DNA of 60,652 nt, from NCBI GenBank assembly GCA_904392525.1, contig CAJFMW010000001.1, forward strand, positions 1-60,652, read 5' to 3'. A program made the translations under genes and the position numbers. Positions 48,825 to 57,810 of the stretch are shown here, one piece after another (the stretch's first letter is position 1; every line of letters starts with the position of its first letter). Origin of the DNA: an uncultured Eisenbergiella sp. (GTDB lineage: Bacteria; Bacillota; Clostridia; Lachnospirales; Lachnospiraceae). The notes under the pieces were generated by a model, which ran no database searches, was not told the origin of the DNA, and saw nothing but the letters and a program-made list of their open reading frames with translations.

Positions 48825-48948
48825 CTTTCCTTTTATTTTATTGTCATAAAAACGCCGGTCAGAACGGCGTTTGTCCCTTGTCTGCTTTCCTTTTTATCCG
48901 CCGTTTTTGTTTTTGCACGTTAAAAAAGGAAAGTAGATACCTAAAATA

Positions 48949-48978
48949 ATATCATGAATAAAAGGGGGTTACAAGAAA
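48949..48978 (-). promoter_or_regulatory. Promoter of citrate synthase gene
   Basis: Minus strand TTGTAA-17-TATTAT. Confidence 0.55.
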
Positions 48979-49107
48979 AATTGTATTTTTTTAGAAACCT
49001 TTAACATTTTGTTCATGATTTGGGATAGCTTTTTTGTGCGCATTGTATTACAATGATATGTCGGGAATAACAGATTGAATGAGCCCGGAAAGGAACTGTT
49101 ATATTAT

Positions 49108-49755
49108 ATGAGAAATGAGGAGATTTTAAGCAGGGTGGATCATACTCTGTTAAAGCCGGATGCCTCCTGGGAGAGCATTGTCAGGCTCTGCGAAGAAGCG
49201 GAAGAATACCATACGGCTTCCGTCTGTATTCCGCCCTGCTATGTAAGGCGGGTGCGGGAGCGGTTTGAAAAGCTTGTGATCTGCACGGTTATCGGTTTTC
49301 CGCTGGGCTACAGCGTGACGGCGGCAAAGGCGGCGGAAGCTGCGCAGGCGGTCGCGGACGGAGCGGATGAGATCGACATGGTGGTGAACATTACGGATGT
49401 GAAGAATCACCGGTATGAAGAGGTGGAAAGGGAGATCCGCATTGTGAAGGAGGCCTGCGGGGAGCATATCCTCAAGGTGATTGCGGAGACCTGTTACCTG
49501 ACGGACGAGGAGAAAAAAGCGGTCTGTGAAGCGGTGACGAATGCGGGCGCAGATTATATCAAAACCTCCACGGGATTCGGAACGGCAGGAGCAACCATTG
49601 AAGATGTGCGCCTGTTCCGGGGAAATATCGGACCGGAGGTGAAGATCAAGGCGGCCGGAGGAATCCGGACGAGGGAAGCCCTGGAAGCTTTTCTCGCGGA
49701 AGGCTGCGACCGGGTCGGAGCTTCCTGCGCGGTGGAGCTTCTGAAAAAGAAATAA
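49108..49755 (+). CDS. deoC: Deoxyribose-phosphate aldolase
   Basis: VDHTLLKPDASWESI, ICTVIGFPLGYS, GADEIDMVVNI, ADYIKTSTGFGTAGAT, KAAGGIRT. Confidence 0.95.
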   Translation: MRNEEILSRVDHTLLKPDASWESIVRLCEEAEEYHTASVCIPPCYVRRVRERFEKLVICTVIGFPLGYSVTAAKAAEAAQAVADGADEIDMVVNITDVKNHRYEEVEREIRIVKEACGEHILKVIAETCYLTDEEKKAVCEAVTNAGADYIKTSTGFGTAGATIEDVRLFRGNIGPEVKIKAAGGIRTREALEAFLAEGCDRVGASCAVELLKKK

Positions 49756-49756
49756 A

Positions 49757-49973
49757 GTGCCGCCCCTGGCGGCAGGAAGAAGAGGCGGATGAAAGCCAAA
49801 TGGCTTTCATCCTGGGAATTTGCGTATGACGCAAATTCCTTTGAAATAAAATGCCGCCCCTGGCGGCGGAAAAGAGGCGGAGGAAATCCTCTGGATTTCC
49901 TCCTGGAAATTGGCCTTGGGCCAATTTCTCAGAAATACAGTGCCGCCTTACAGGCGGCAGGAAAGAGGAGAAA
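49757..49973. repeat. Modular intergenic hairpin repeat, locus 2 (two hairpin-pair units, three GC modules)
   Basis: Three GTGCCGCC/ATGCCGCC-n-GGCGGC-GGAAAGAGG modules separated by covarying hairpin pairs. Confidence 0.85.
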
Positions 49974-51773
49974 ATGAATCAGGTGATTCAGGAGCGCATT
50001 GTGGCGCTTAAGAAAGTGATGGAGCAGGCGGGGGTTGATTATTACATGGTACCCACCGCGGATTTTCACAATTCTGAGTATGTGGATCGGTATTTTAAGA
50101 TGAGGGAGTATCTTTCCGGCTTCACCGGATCCAACGGAACACTGGTGGTAAGTCAGAAGGAAGCCGGTCTGTGGACGGACGGCCGGTACTTCATTCAGGC
50201 GGAAAATGAGCTTTCCGGTACGGGAATCAAACTGTTCCGCATGCTGGATGAAGGGGTTCCCACCATTCAGGAATATCTGCAGGAAAATATGAAAGAGGGC
50301 CAGACACTGGGCTTTGACGGCCGTGTGGTGGACACCGCTCTGGGATGCAGGCTGGAAAAGGCGCTTCAGGAAAAGAAAATTCGCTTCGCTTTTGATAAGG
50401 ATCTGGGTGATCAGGTCTGGAGCGACAGGCCCGCTCTTCCCTGCCATCCGGTAACCGTGCTGGACGAGGCGATCTGCGGAAAAACCGCGGGAGAGAAGCT
50501 GGCTGATGTGAGGAGCAAAATGGAGGAAATCGGTGCGGACGCTTTTCTGTTAAGCAAGCTGGATGATCTGATGTGGCTTCTTAACATCCGTGGCGCGGAT
50601 GTGGCGTGCAATCCGGTAGCTCTTTCCTATGCTTATCTGACGAAGTCGGAATGTTACCTTTTCATTCAGGAGGGCGAGGTGACAGACGCCCTGAGAACCC
50701 ATGCGGCAAAATACGGCATCACACTGCTTCCTTACGGACAGGTGGTTTCCTTCCTGAAGGAGAGAAAAGAGAAGGAGACGGTGCTGTTTGACGGCGCAAA
50801 TACCAGCTATACCCTTTACCGCACGCTGCAGGAAAAGGGTGAGACCATCGACAGGAAGAATCCCACCGAGCTGATGAAGGCCATCAAGAATGAGGTTGAG
50901 CTTTCCCATATGGAAGAGGTCTATCTGAAGGACAGCGCCGCCGTATGCAAATTTATCTACTGGCTGAAGAAGAACGTTGGAAAAATGAAAATTACCGAAG
51001 CGACGGCCGCAGAGTATCTGGACGGACTCAGAAGCCGGATCGACGGTTATCTGGATCTTTCCTTCCCCACCATCAGCGGCTATAAGGAAAACGCGGCCAT
51101 GATGCACTATGAGGCCGTTCCGGAAACCTGTAAGGAGCTGCAGCCGGAAGGAATGCTTCTGGTGGATTCCGGCGGACAGTATATGGGCGGAACCACGGAT
51201 GTGACCAGAACCATCGTGCTCGGTCCCGTTTCCGATGAAATCAGGGAGCATTTCACCGCAGTCGCCGTCGGCATGCTTTCTCTTACCCACGCCAGATTTC
51301 TCTATGGCTGCACGGGCCGGAACCTGGACATTCTGGCAAGGCAGCCCATGTGGAACCGGAATATTGATTATAAGTGCGGAACGGGCCATGGCGTCGGCTA
51401 TATCCTGAACGTGCATGAAGGCCCGCAGGGCATCCGCTGGCGTTATACGGAGGGACAGTCTGAGGCGGTGATCGAGGCCGGAATGGACGTTACAAACGAG
51501 CCTGGCATTTATATCGAGGGCAGCCACGGCATCCGCACGGAAAATGTGATGGTGGCGAGAAACGGGGTCAAGAACGGGGACGGTCAGTTCATGTATTTTG
51601 ATACTCTCACCTGGGTGCCCATCGATCTGGACGGCATCGATACGAAGTATATGCAGCCCCAGGAAATCGCATGGCTGAACTCCTATCATGCAGATGTTTA
51701 TGAAAAAATCGCGCCCCTTCTGACCGATGAGGAGCGGGAATGGCTGAAGGAGGCCACCAGACCTGTGGAATAA
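49974..51773 (+). CDS. Xaa-Pro aminopeptidase (aminopeptidase P family, M24)
   Basis: DSGGQYMGGTTDVTRTIVLG, GTGHGVGYILNVHEGPQGI, EPGIYIEGSHGIRTENVMV. Confidence 0.93.
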   Translation: MNQVIQERIVALKKVMEQAGVDYYMVPTADFHNSEYVDRYFKMREYLSGFTGSNGTLVVSQKEAGLWTDGRYFIQAENELSGTGIKLFRMLDEGVPTIQEYLQENMKEGQTLGFDGRVVDTALGCRLEKALQEKKIRFAFDKDLGDQVWSDRPALPCHPVTVLDEAICGKTAGEKLADVRSKMEEIGADAFLLSKLDDLMWLLNIRGADVACNPVALSYAYLTKSECYLFIQEGEVTDALRTHAAKYGITLLPYGQVVSFLKERKEKETVLFDGANTSYTLYRTLQEKGETIDRKNPTELMKAIKNEVELSHMEEVYLKDSAAVCKFIYWLKKNVGKMKITEATAAEYLDGLRSRIDGYLDLSFPTISGYKENAAMMHYEAVPETCKELQPEGMLLVDSGGQYMGGTTDVTRTIVLGPVSDEIREHFTAVAVGMLSLTHARFLYGCTGRNLDILARQPMWNRNIDYKCGTGHGVGYILNVHEGPQGIRWRYTEGQSEAVIEAGMDVTNEPGIYIEGSHGIRTENVMVARNGVKNGDGQFMYFDTLTWVPIDLDGIDTKYMQPQEIAWLNSYHADVYEKIAPLLTDEEREWLKEATRPVE

Positions 51774-51849
51774 TGCGCTGTTCATGCGCGTGTATTTCAT
51801 CGGAAAAACTTTCTGTTGTATTTTATAAAGGTTCAGGATATAATAAGTG

Positions 51850-52032
51850 TAACCTGAAATGTTCGATAACTCCCGTTGTTTTGAACCTACATTTACTTTA
51901 AACGGGACTCCTATATCGCCGCGTGGATGTCAGGCCCCCATTGCGCAGGGGAAGGCAGAAGCGTTCGGCTGCGGTAACCCACCTGGCTGTCAGCTAGGAG
52001 TCAGAAGACGGGAGGCGGCATTTTGGGGATAC
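51850..52032 (+). ncRNA. ssrS: 6S RNA
   Basis: AACCTGAAATGTTCGATAAC...TTGAACCTACATTTA...GGCGGCATTTTGGGG closing pattern; promoter TTGTAT-17-TATAAT just upstream; terminator downstream. Confidence 0.85.
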
Positions 52033-52040
52033 AAAAGAGA

Positions 52041-52072
52041 AAAAGCAGCCGAAATGGCTGCTTTTTTCGATT
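52041..52072 (+). terminator. Intrinsic terminator of 6S RNA
   Basis: AAAAGCAGCCGAAATGGCTGCTTTTTT. Confidence 0.9.
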
Positions 52073-52130
52073 CAGAAGGGCTTATCCGGGCGTCGTCTCC
52101 GGCAATGAAGAAGTAAAAGTGGGGGAATGC

Positions 52131-54803
52131 ATGGAAGGAAAAGAAAGAAGGGCCGGCAACAGGCGTACATACAGGACGTCCACCGCATATCATAGAAGGA
52201 ACAGAACGGCCGTCTCCCGTGTTCGGACGACCGGCTACGGGAGAAAACGAAGCGGGAGAGGAAGAGGACTGAGAAATGGAGGAGGCGGAAACAGAGAGGG
52301 GAAGCTTCTATTGATTCTCGTCGGAGCGGCTCTCCTTTTCTTTCTGCTGTTTACAACCGCCCGTGAAATACTCACGCCCGGGCCGGAAGGAGAATATCTC
52401 GCCGTACAGGAGGCAGAAAATCTGACCCGCCTGCTTTCTGATCTGCGTTTTGGGGAAAGCATCTCCGGACAGCCGGAGACAGGAACGGAAAATGAGCAGG
52501 CGGCACAGACTGTGCAGCCGGATATCATGGCGGATGTCTTTACCAAGGAGGCGGCTTCTGAGGACGGATATCTGACCTTTGAAGCCTGGGAACAGATCGC
52601 GGCCCTTTTTCCGGAGTGCGGGTATGAGCTGCCGGACGGATACCGGAAGAGGGATGCAGTGCTCCTTTCGGACTGGTACGGTTTTTTTGATGCGGCGCTC
52701 GCCGTCTATGATACACAGGGGCAGGTGCAGTATGTCAGCCTGACCCCCATCGGAATCGGAGAGGCGGTGACGGACGCGGAAGGTGAGGCGCTTGCACAGA
52801 ACGGACTGATTTCCGAAAATAGCGCCTTTACCTTTTTGACGGACCGGATAAAAAACTGTCTGTACCGGCCGGTAACTGCAGTCTGCCGGGACGGTTGTCT
52901 GTATGCGGTAAGGAGTGTGGACGGGAGAGGAAGCCTGCTGTCCAACATCTGGATCATGGAGACGGAGGAGGAGTCCCTTCTCTGCTTCTGGAATGACTAT
53001 GAAATCCGTTTCCCCGTTTCGAACGGCGGTACGCTGTCCGATGGAACGGAACAGGCCATTCGGCCGGAACAGTCAGATACAGCCAGGGAGCAGGTGGCGG
53101 ATCTGCATTTTCTGGATGGAGCGCTGCAGGAGGTTCAGACGAAAACGCAGAAGGTGTCCGGAAAGATTCTCCGCGTGGAGGATGGCGGTGTTGAAGTGGA
53201 GGGAAGCGGCTTCCTGCCCTTTGCTGATAACTTCCGGGTCTACCGGCTTTACGGAAAGCTGAAAGCCTATGAGACGCAGGATCTGCGGATCGGATATGAT
53301 TTCACGGATTTCGTGGTGGATGACGGCTGCGTGCAGGCAGCGCTCGTGGTGAAGGAAGAGACGATGGAAAACATCCGGGTGCTGGTTCGGACTACGGGAT
53401 TTGCGGGATTATATCATGACAGTGTTTCTCTCACGGCGGACTGTGACCTTTCCGTCACCGCCGGAGAATATGGAAGCCGGGAGACGACTGTGGTACCTGC
53501 CGGGGAGACGCTTACGATCGACAGAGAAAGCGGGCTGTTTGCTTCGGATGGCTCGGCAGATGTTTTGGCGGGAGGCTCCGGAGGCGATTCGGCAGGAGGT
53601 TCCGCAGGCGGCGTTTCCTCCACCATCAGAATTGAGCCAGCGGTGCTCACGGGCAGGATCAGCCTGCAAAGTGTGCAGAGAAGCCAGGGAACGCCGTCCT
53701 ACCGGGGAAGCCTGGAGCTGAGGCTTGAGGAGGAAGGGATCGTGGTGGTAAATGAGCTTCTTCTGGAGGAATATCTGTATGCCGTGGTGCCAAGCGAAAT
53801 GCCATCCTCCTATCCTCTGGAAGCGCTGAAGGCACAGGCGGTGTGCGCAAGAACCTATGCCTATGCCAGAATTCTGCATGCGGGACTTCCGGAATATGGC
53901 GCGCATGTGGATGACAGCACCAGCTTTCAGGTTTATAATAATATTCTGGAAAATGCACAGACTACCAAAGCCGTCCGGGAGACGAAGGGTGAACTTCTTT
54001 ACTATGGGGAGGAGCTGGCGGATACCTACTATTACTCCACTTCCTGCGGCTACGGTACGGATGCAGGCGTATGGTCCGGCTCCGGTCCGGAACAGTTTCC
54101 TTATCTGCAGGCGAGAGCGGTGAATGTGGCAGGCGTGGTGGATGCACAGGGAGACGCCATCGATGAAACGGTGAATGAGGAGGAGATTGCTGCTGCGGAC
54201 TTTATGACGCAGGAGGAAAACTTTGCTGCATTCATTAAAAACGTGCGTCCCTCCGACTTTGAGAACGAAGAGGCCTGGTATCGCTGGACTTATCAGGCGG
54301 CGGTGGATGAAGCGCAGCTTTATGAAAAGGTACTGGAGCGCTGTGCGGCGAGTCCGTCCACCATATTTGTCCTGCAGGAAAACGGGGAATATGCAAACCA
54401 GACGCCTCCCGACCCGGGACGGATCCTTGAGCTTTCCATCACGGAAAGAAGCACCGGGGGCGTGGCGCAGACGCTTCAGATCGTGGGAGAGAATGCGACG
54501 ATCCTGGTAAAAACGGAGCACAGCATCCGTTATGTCCTCTGTGACGCGAATGTTCAGGTAATCCGTCAGGACGGCAGCTCCTGGCAGCCGTCCACCCTGC
54601 TTCCCAGCGCTTTTTTCGTGCTGGAGACGGTGAAGGAGGACGGATATGTGAACGGCTTCACCCTGTATGGCGGCGGCTTCGGCCACGGCGTCGGAATGAG
54701 CCAGAACGGGGCAAGAAGCATGGCCGAGAGCGGGTGCGACTGCGAGACGATCCTGAGCTATTTCTATGAGGGAATTACCCTGAAGAAAGGAAATGCGCTA
54801 TGA
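52131..54803 (+). CDS. Membrane-anchored SpoIID/LytB-domain protein
   Basis: Basic N-terminus plus TM; EEYLYAVVPSEMPSSYPLEALKAQAVCARTYA; GFGHGVGMSQNGARSMAESG. Confidence 0.9.
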   Translation: MEGKERRAGNRRTYRTSTAYHRRNRTAVSRVRTTGYGRKRSGRGRGLRNGGGGNREGKLLLILVGAALLFFLLFTTAREILTPGPEGEYLAVQEAENLTRLLSDLRFGESISGQPETGTENEQAAQTVQPDIMADVFTKEAASEDGYLTFEAWEQIAALFPECGYELPDGYRKRDAVLLSDWYGFFDAALAVYDTQGQVQYVSLTPIGIGEAVTDAEGEALAQNGLISENSAFTFLTDRIKNCLYRPVTAVCRDGCLYAVRSVDGRGSLLSNIWIMETEEESLLCFWNDYEIRFPVSNGGTLSDGTEQAIRPEQSDTAREQVADLHFLDGALQEVQTKTQKVSGKILRVEDGGVEVEGSGFLPFADNFRVYRLYGKLKAYETQDLRIGYDFTDFVVDDGCVQAALVVKEETMENIRVLVRTTGFAGLYHDSVSLTADCDLSVTAGEYGSRETTVVPAGETLTIDRESGLFASDGSADVLAGGSGGDSAGGSAGGVSSTIRIEPAVLTGRISLQSVQRSQGTPSYRGSLELRLEEEGIVVVNELLLEEYLYAVVPSEMPSSYPLEALKAQAVCARTYAYARILHAGLPEYGAHVDDSTSFQVYNNILENAQTTKAVRETKGELLYYGEELADTYYYSTSCGYGTDAGVWSGSGPEQFPYLQARAVNVAGVVDAQGDAIDETVNEEEIAAADFMTQEENFAAFIKNVRPSDFENEEAWYRWTYQAAVDEAQLYEKVLERCAASPSTIFVLQENGEYANQTPPDPGRILELSITERSTGGVAQTLQIVGENATILVKTEHSIRYVLCDANVQVIRQDGSSWQPSTLLPSAFFVLETVKEDGYVNGFTLYGGGFGHGVGMSQNGARSMAESGCDCETILSYFYEGITLKKGNAL

Positions 54804-55654
54804 TGAAAATATACCGGTTGGTGAGAGGGTTTGCGAGACAGATGAGCCGGGCGAATGTGAACGCATATGCCGCGAGCACGGCCTTCTTCATTTTTCTTTC
54901 CCTGATTCCCATGATCATGCTGATCTGCTCCGTGCTTGCGGTCACGCCCATCGTGCAGAAATCGGATCTGCTGACGGCGGCCACCATTTTTCCGCCTTCC
55001 ATCACGCCGCTCATTGTGGGGCTGATTGAAAGCATCTATGACAGTACGTTCGGAATGCTCAGTGTATCCGCCATCGTGACGGTCTGGTCGGCAGGAAAGG
55101 GAATTCTGGCATTGATGCGCGGGCTGAACGCCATGAACGGGGTGGTGGAGGACCGTAACTATGTGATGCAGAGACTGATTGCCTCCTTCTATCTGATCAT
55201 TTTTCTGGTGATGGTGGTATTTTCCCTGGTGGTCATGGTGTTCGGAAATCTGCTGGCGTCCGTGATCGTCCGGCATGTGCCGGGAATGGAGAAGCTGTTC
55301 GCCCTGCTTTTGCATTTCAGAGGAATTTTTTCCTGGTGCGTGCTGACAGTTCTCTTTGCCCTGATGTATACGTTCATCCCGAACTGCAGACTGAAGTTTG
55401 TCTGGCAGCTTCCGGGCGCTGCATTTTCAGCAGTCAGCTGGAACGTGTTTTCCTGGGGGTTTTCCATTTACGTCAGACATTCCGGCGGCCTTGATATGTA
55501 TGGAAGCCTGACCACCATCGTGATCCTGATGCTCTGGCTCTATTTCTGTTTTTATCTTTTCCTGATCGGGGCGCATATCAACCGGTTCCTGATTCCGTTT
55601 CGAAAGGTACGGGATAGGCAGAAAATGCTCCGCAGGGGAAAGGCTTCTTCATGA
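54800..55654 (+). CDS. YihY/BrkB-family membrane protein
   Basis: NVNAYAASTAFFIFLSLIPMIMLIC...WQLPGAAFSAVSWNVFSWGFSIYV...MLWLYFCFYLFLIGAHINR. Confidence 0.9.
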   Translation: MMKIYRLVRGFARQMSRANVNAYAASTAFFIFLSLIPMIMLICSVLAVTPIVQKSDLLTAATIFPPSITPLIVGLIESIYDSTFGMLSVSAIVTVWSAGKGILALMRGLNAMNGVVEDRNYVMQRLIASFYLIIFLVMVVFSLVVMVFGNLLASVIVRHVPGMEKLFALLLHFRGIFSWCVLTVLFALMYTFIPNCRLKFVWQLPGAAFSAVSWNVFSWGFSIYVRHSGGLDMYGSLTTIVILMLWLYFCFYLFLIGAHINRFLIPFRKVRDRQKMLRRGKASS

Positions 55655-56998
55655 AGCCGCTTCCATCCGCCTTTTCATTTCCTTCTGAAATCTGGAAAGA
55701 AGGAACAGGGAGAGGACTGCGGCCAGCAGAGCGGCTCCGGCGAAATTCAGCCAGATACCGGTAAGTCCCAGGGACCAGAGGGCGACGATGAGAATCACGG
55801 GGAAGAGCAGGGCGGTGGAAACCGAAATGATGGAAGCGTACACGGGCATTTCCACCGCAAGCATGTAGCTCTGCGTGGCGAAGGAGAACCATCTTGTCAG
55901 ATAGGTGGCTGCGAACAGACGGAGCGCGCCTTCCGCCATCATAAGAAGCTCTGTGCTTTCCCCTCCAACGAACAGATGGGTGATCTGCCCGGGGAAAAGG
56001 AAGAGAACGACTGCGGAAAGAACAGAGAGAATGCCGCTTGCCGTGAAGCAGCACCGCTCGATGGCGCTCACACGGCGGTAATTCCCTGCCCCCCAGTTAT
56101 AGCCAACCGCAGGCTGGAGGGAGTCGCACATGCCGTAAAGCAGGGGCTGGATGAAGCCGTCGGCGTACATCAGGATGCCGTAGACGGAGACCGCGTTTTC
56201 CCCGCCGATGCGGAGCAGGATGGCGTTCATCAGGATGGAGGTGATACGTCCTGCTATATTATTTAAAAAGTTCGGACTGCCGCAGGAAATGATCTGACGG
56301 ATCAGACGGATGGAGAAACGGGGCCGTCTGAAGCGCAGCAGAAGCTTTCCGCGCAGGAAAGGATACAGGGCGATGAGCGCGCAGATCATCATGCCGAGGC
56401 AGGTGGCAAGCGCCGCTCCCCAGATGCCGAAGCCCAGAACGCCGAGGAAAAGGAACTCCAGGATGGCGCTCAGCGCGGACATGACAATGTTCAGGTACAT
56501 GCTTCCCCTGATCTGTCCGCAGATGCGCAGATAGTTATCCATGGCAAACACGATGGTAGTAACGGGAGAGCAGACCGCATAAACCCGCAGATACTGGACA
56601 GCATATTCAGCGAATACACCTTCTGCGCCCATCAGGCGGATCAGAAGCGGTGCGGCCGCAAACAGGACCAGTCCGACGAGGACGCCCGCACCGATGATCA
56701 TCAGAACGGCGCAGGTAAAAATATTGTTGGCCTCTTCCTCTTCTTTTTTTCCGAGGCTGATGGAAATCGGCACGGAGGAGCCGACGCCGATCAGGTCCGC
56801 CAGAGCGAAATTGATGATGACAAAGGGCATGGCCAGATTCAGCGCCGCGAAAGCGGTGTCGCCCAGAAGCTGTCCTACGAAGATACCGTCAAGGAGCTGG
56901 TACAGGGCGGATGCCAGCATGCTGATTGCGCCGGGTATGGCGGCGATAAAAAACAGTTTTGTCGGTGCTACTTTGGAGAATAAATACTTGGAGTCCAT
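55649..56998 (-). CDS. MATE-family efflux transporter
   Basis: LYQLLDGIFVGQLLGDTAFAALNLAMPF... 12-TM pattern. Confidence 0.92.
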   Translation of the reverse strand: MDSKYLFSKVAPTKLFFIAAIPGAISMLASALYQLLDGIFVGQLLGDTAFAALNLAMPFVIINFALADLIGVGSSVPISISLGKKEEEEANNIFTCAVLMIIGAGVLVGLVLFAAAPLLIRLMGAEGVFAEYAVQYLRVYAVCSPVTTIVFAMDNYLRICGQIRGSMYLNIVMSALSAILEFLFLGVLGFGIWGAALATCLGMMICALIALYPFLRGKLLLRFRRPRFSIRLIRQIISCGSPNFLNNIAGRITSILMNAILLRIGGENAVSVYGILMYADGFIQPLLYGMCDSLQPAVGYNWGAGNYRRVSAIERCCFTASGILSVLSAVVLFLFPGQITHLFVGGESTELLMMAEGALRLFAATYLTRWFSFATQSYMLAVEMPVYASIISVSTALLFPVILIVALWSLGLTGIWLNFAGAALLAAVLSLFLLSRFQKEMKRRMEAAS

Positions 56999-57007
56999 GT
57001 TGTGTCG

Positions 57008-57469
57008 TTACCTTTCTTCCGTCATAGTCGTTTCAAAAAATCTGTCGAAGCGGTCCTTCAGATTGTCCGCAAAATCGGTATAAGCTTGGATAAAGGCATC
57101 GCCGTGTTCCTGCAGGGTGAGCCGGATGGCTTCCTGTTCCATCCGGTAAATCGGCTGAAGGAGCGACAGGGCGTACTGTTTTCCTGCCGGAGTGAGGCAG
57201 ATTTTCTTTTCACGGGTATGCTCCTCAATGAGGAGCGTCAGATAACCCTGTGCCGCCAGCTCCTTCACAATCGTGTTGATGGTGGTTTTGGGAATCAGCC
57301 ATTCTTCACAGAGCTGCTTCTGGGAATGGGGCTGTCCGTCGTCCAGCGCATAAAACAGGGCGAGGGTATTATTTTTCACGCCAAGCCTTTTGGCCGCCTG
57401 GTAGTAGATCCCGTCGATCCGGTTCTGTGCCTGGGTCAGCTTTCTGATTTCTTCCTGATGGTCTTTCAT
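57008..57469 (-). CDS. MarR-family regulator
   Basis: NTLALFYALDDGQPHSQKQLCEEWLIPKTTINTIVKELAAQGYLTL; adjacent to MATE gene. Confidence 0.88.
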   Translation of the reverse strand: MKDHQEEIRKLTQAQNRIDGIYYQAAKRLGVKNNTLALFYALDDGQPHSQKQLCEEWLIPKTTINTIVKELAAQGYLTLLIEEHTREKKICLTPAGKQYALSLLQPIYRMEQEAIRLTLQEHGDAFIQAYTDFADNLKDRFDRFFETTMTEER

Positions 57470-57591
57470 GAATTCTATCCTTTTTCAAATGCGGCCGGTT
57501 CTTCCAACCGACTGCAGAACACCTGCAACGGGCATTATAGTACGAATTCGTATTAAAGTCAAGCAGGATAAGAAGCGGTGGGAGATCAGTC

Positions 57592-57620
57592 TTGACAGCC
57601 TATACCCCCATGGGTATAAT
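57592..57620 (+). promoter_or_regulatory. Consensus promoter with embedded CsoR-like palindrome
   Basis: TTGACA-17-TATAAT; ATACCCCCATGGGTAT at 57602..57617 spans spacer and -10. Confidence 0.8.
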
Positions 57621-57629
57621 GAATAGGAA

Positions 57630-57805
57630 ATGAGGGGTAATCCGTAAGGGTATTGCCGGCGCAGAGCGTGACTGCCACAGACATGCAGAACGCGGCGCGG
57701 AATCGAGGAGAAGATTTGCGCCGAAGCGTCGCAAATCCCGTTATCGCAACGCCGAACTGGAGGTTCGGCGCGCGTGCCTCAGCGTAAAACGCTTCGGCAT
57801 GGAGG
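57630..57805 (+). promoter_or_regulatory. Structured 5' leader of the metal ATPase gene (candidate cis-regulatory RNA)
   Basis: Hairpins GATTTGCG/CGCAAATC, CGCCGAAC/GTTCGGCG, GCC-TC-AGCGT-AAA-ACGCT-TC-GGC directly before SD GGAGG; loop CCGAAGCGT is perfectly complementary to ACGCTTCGG. Confidence 0.55.
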
Positions 57806-57810
57806 TAAAT

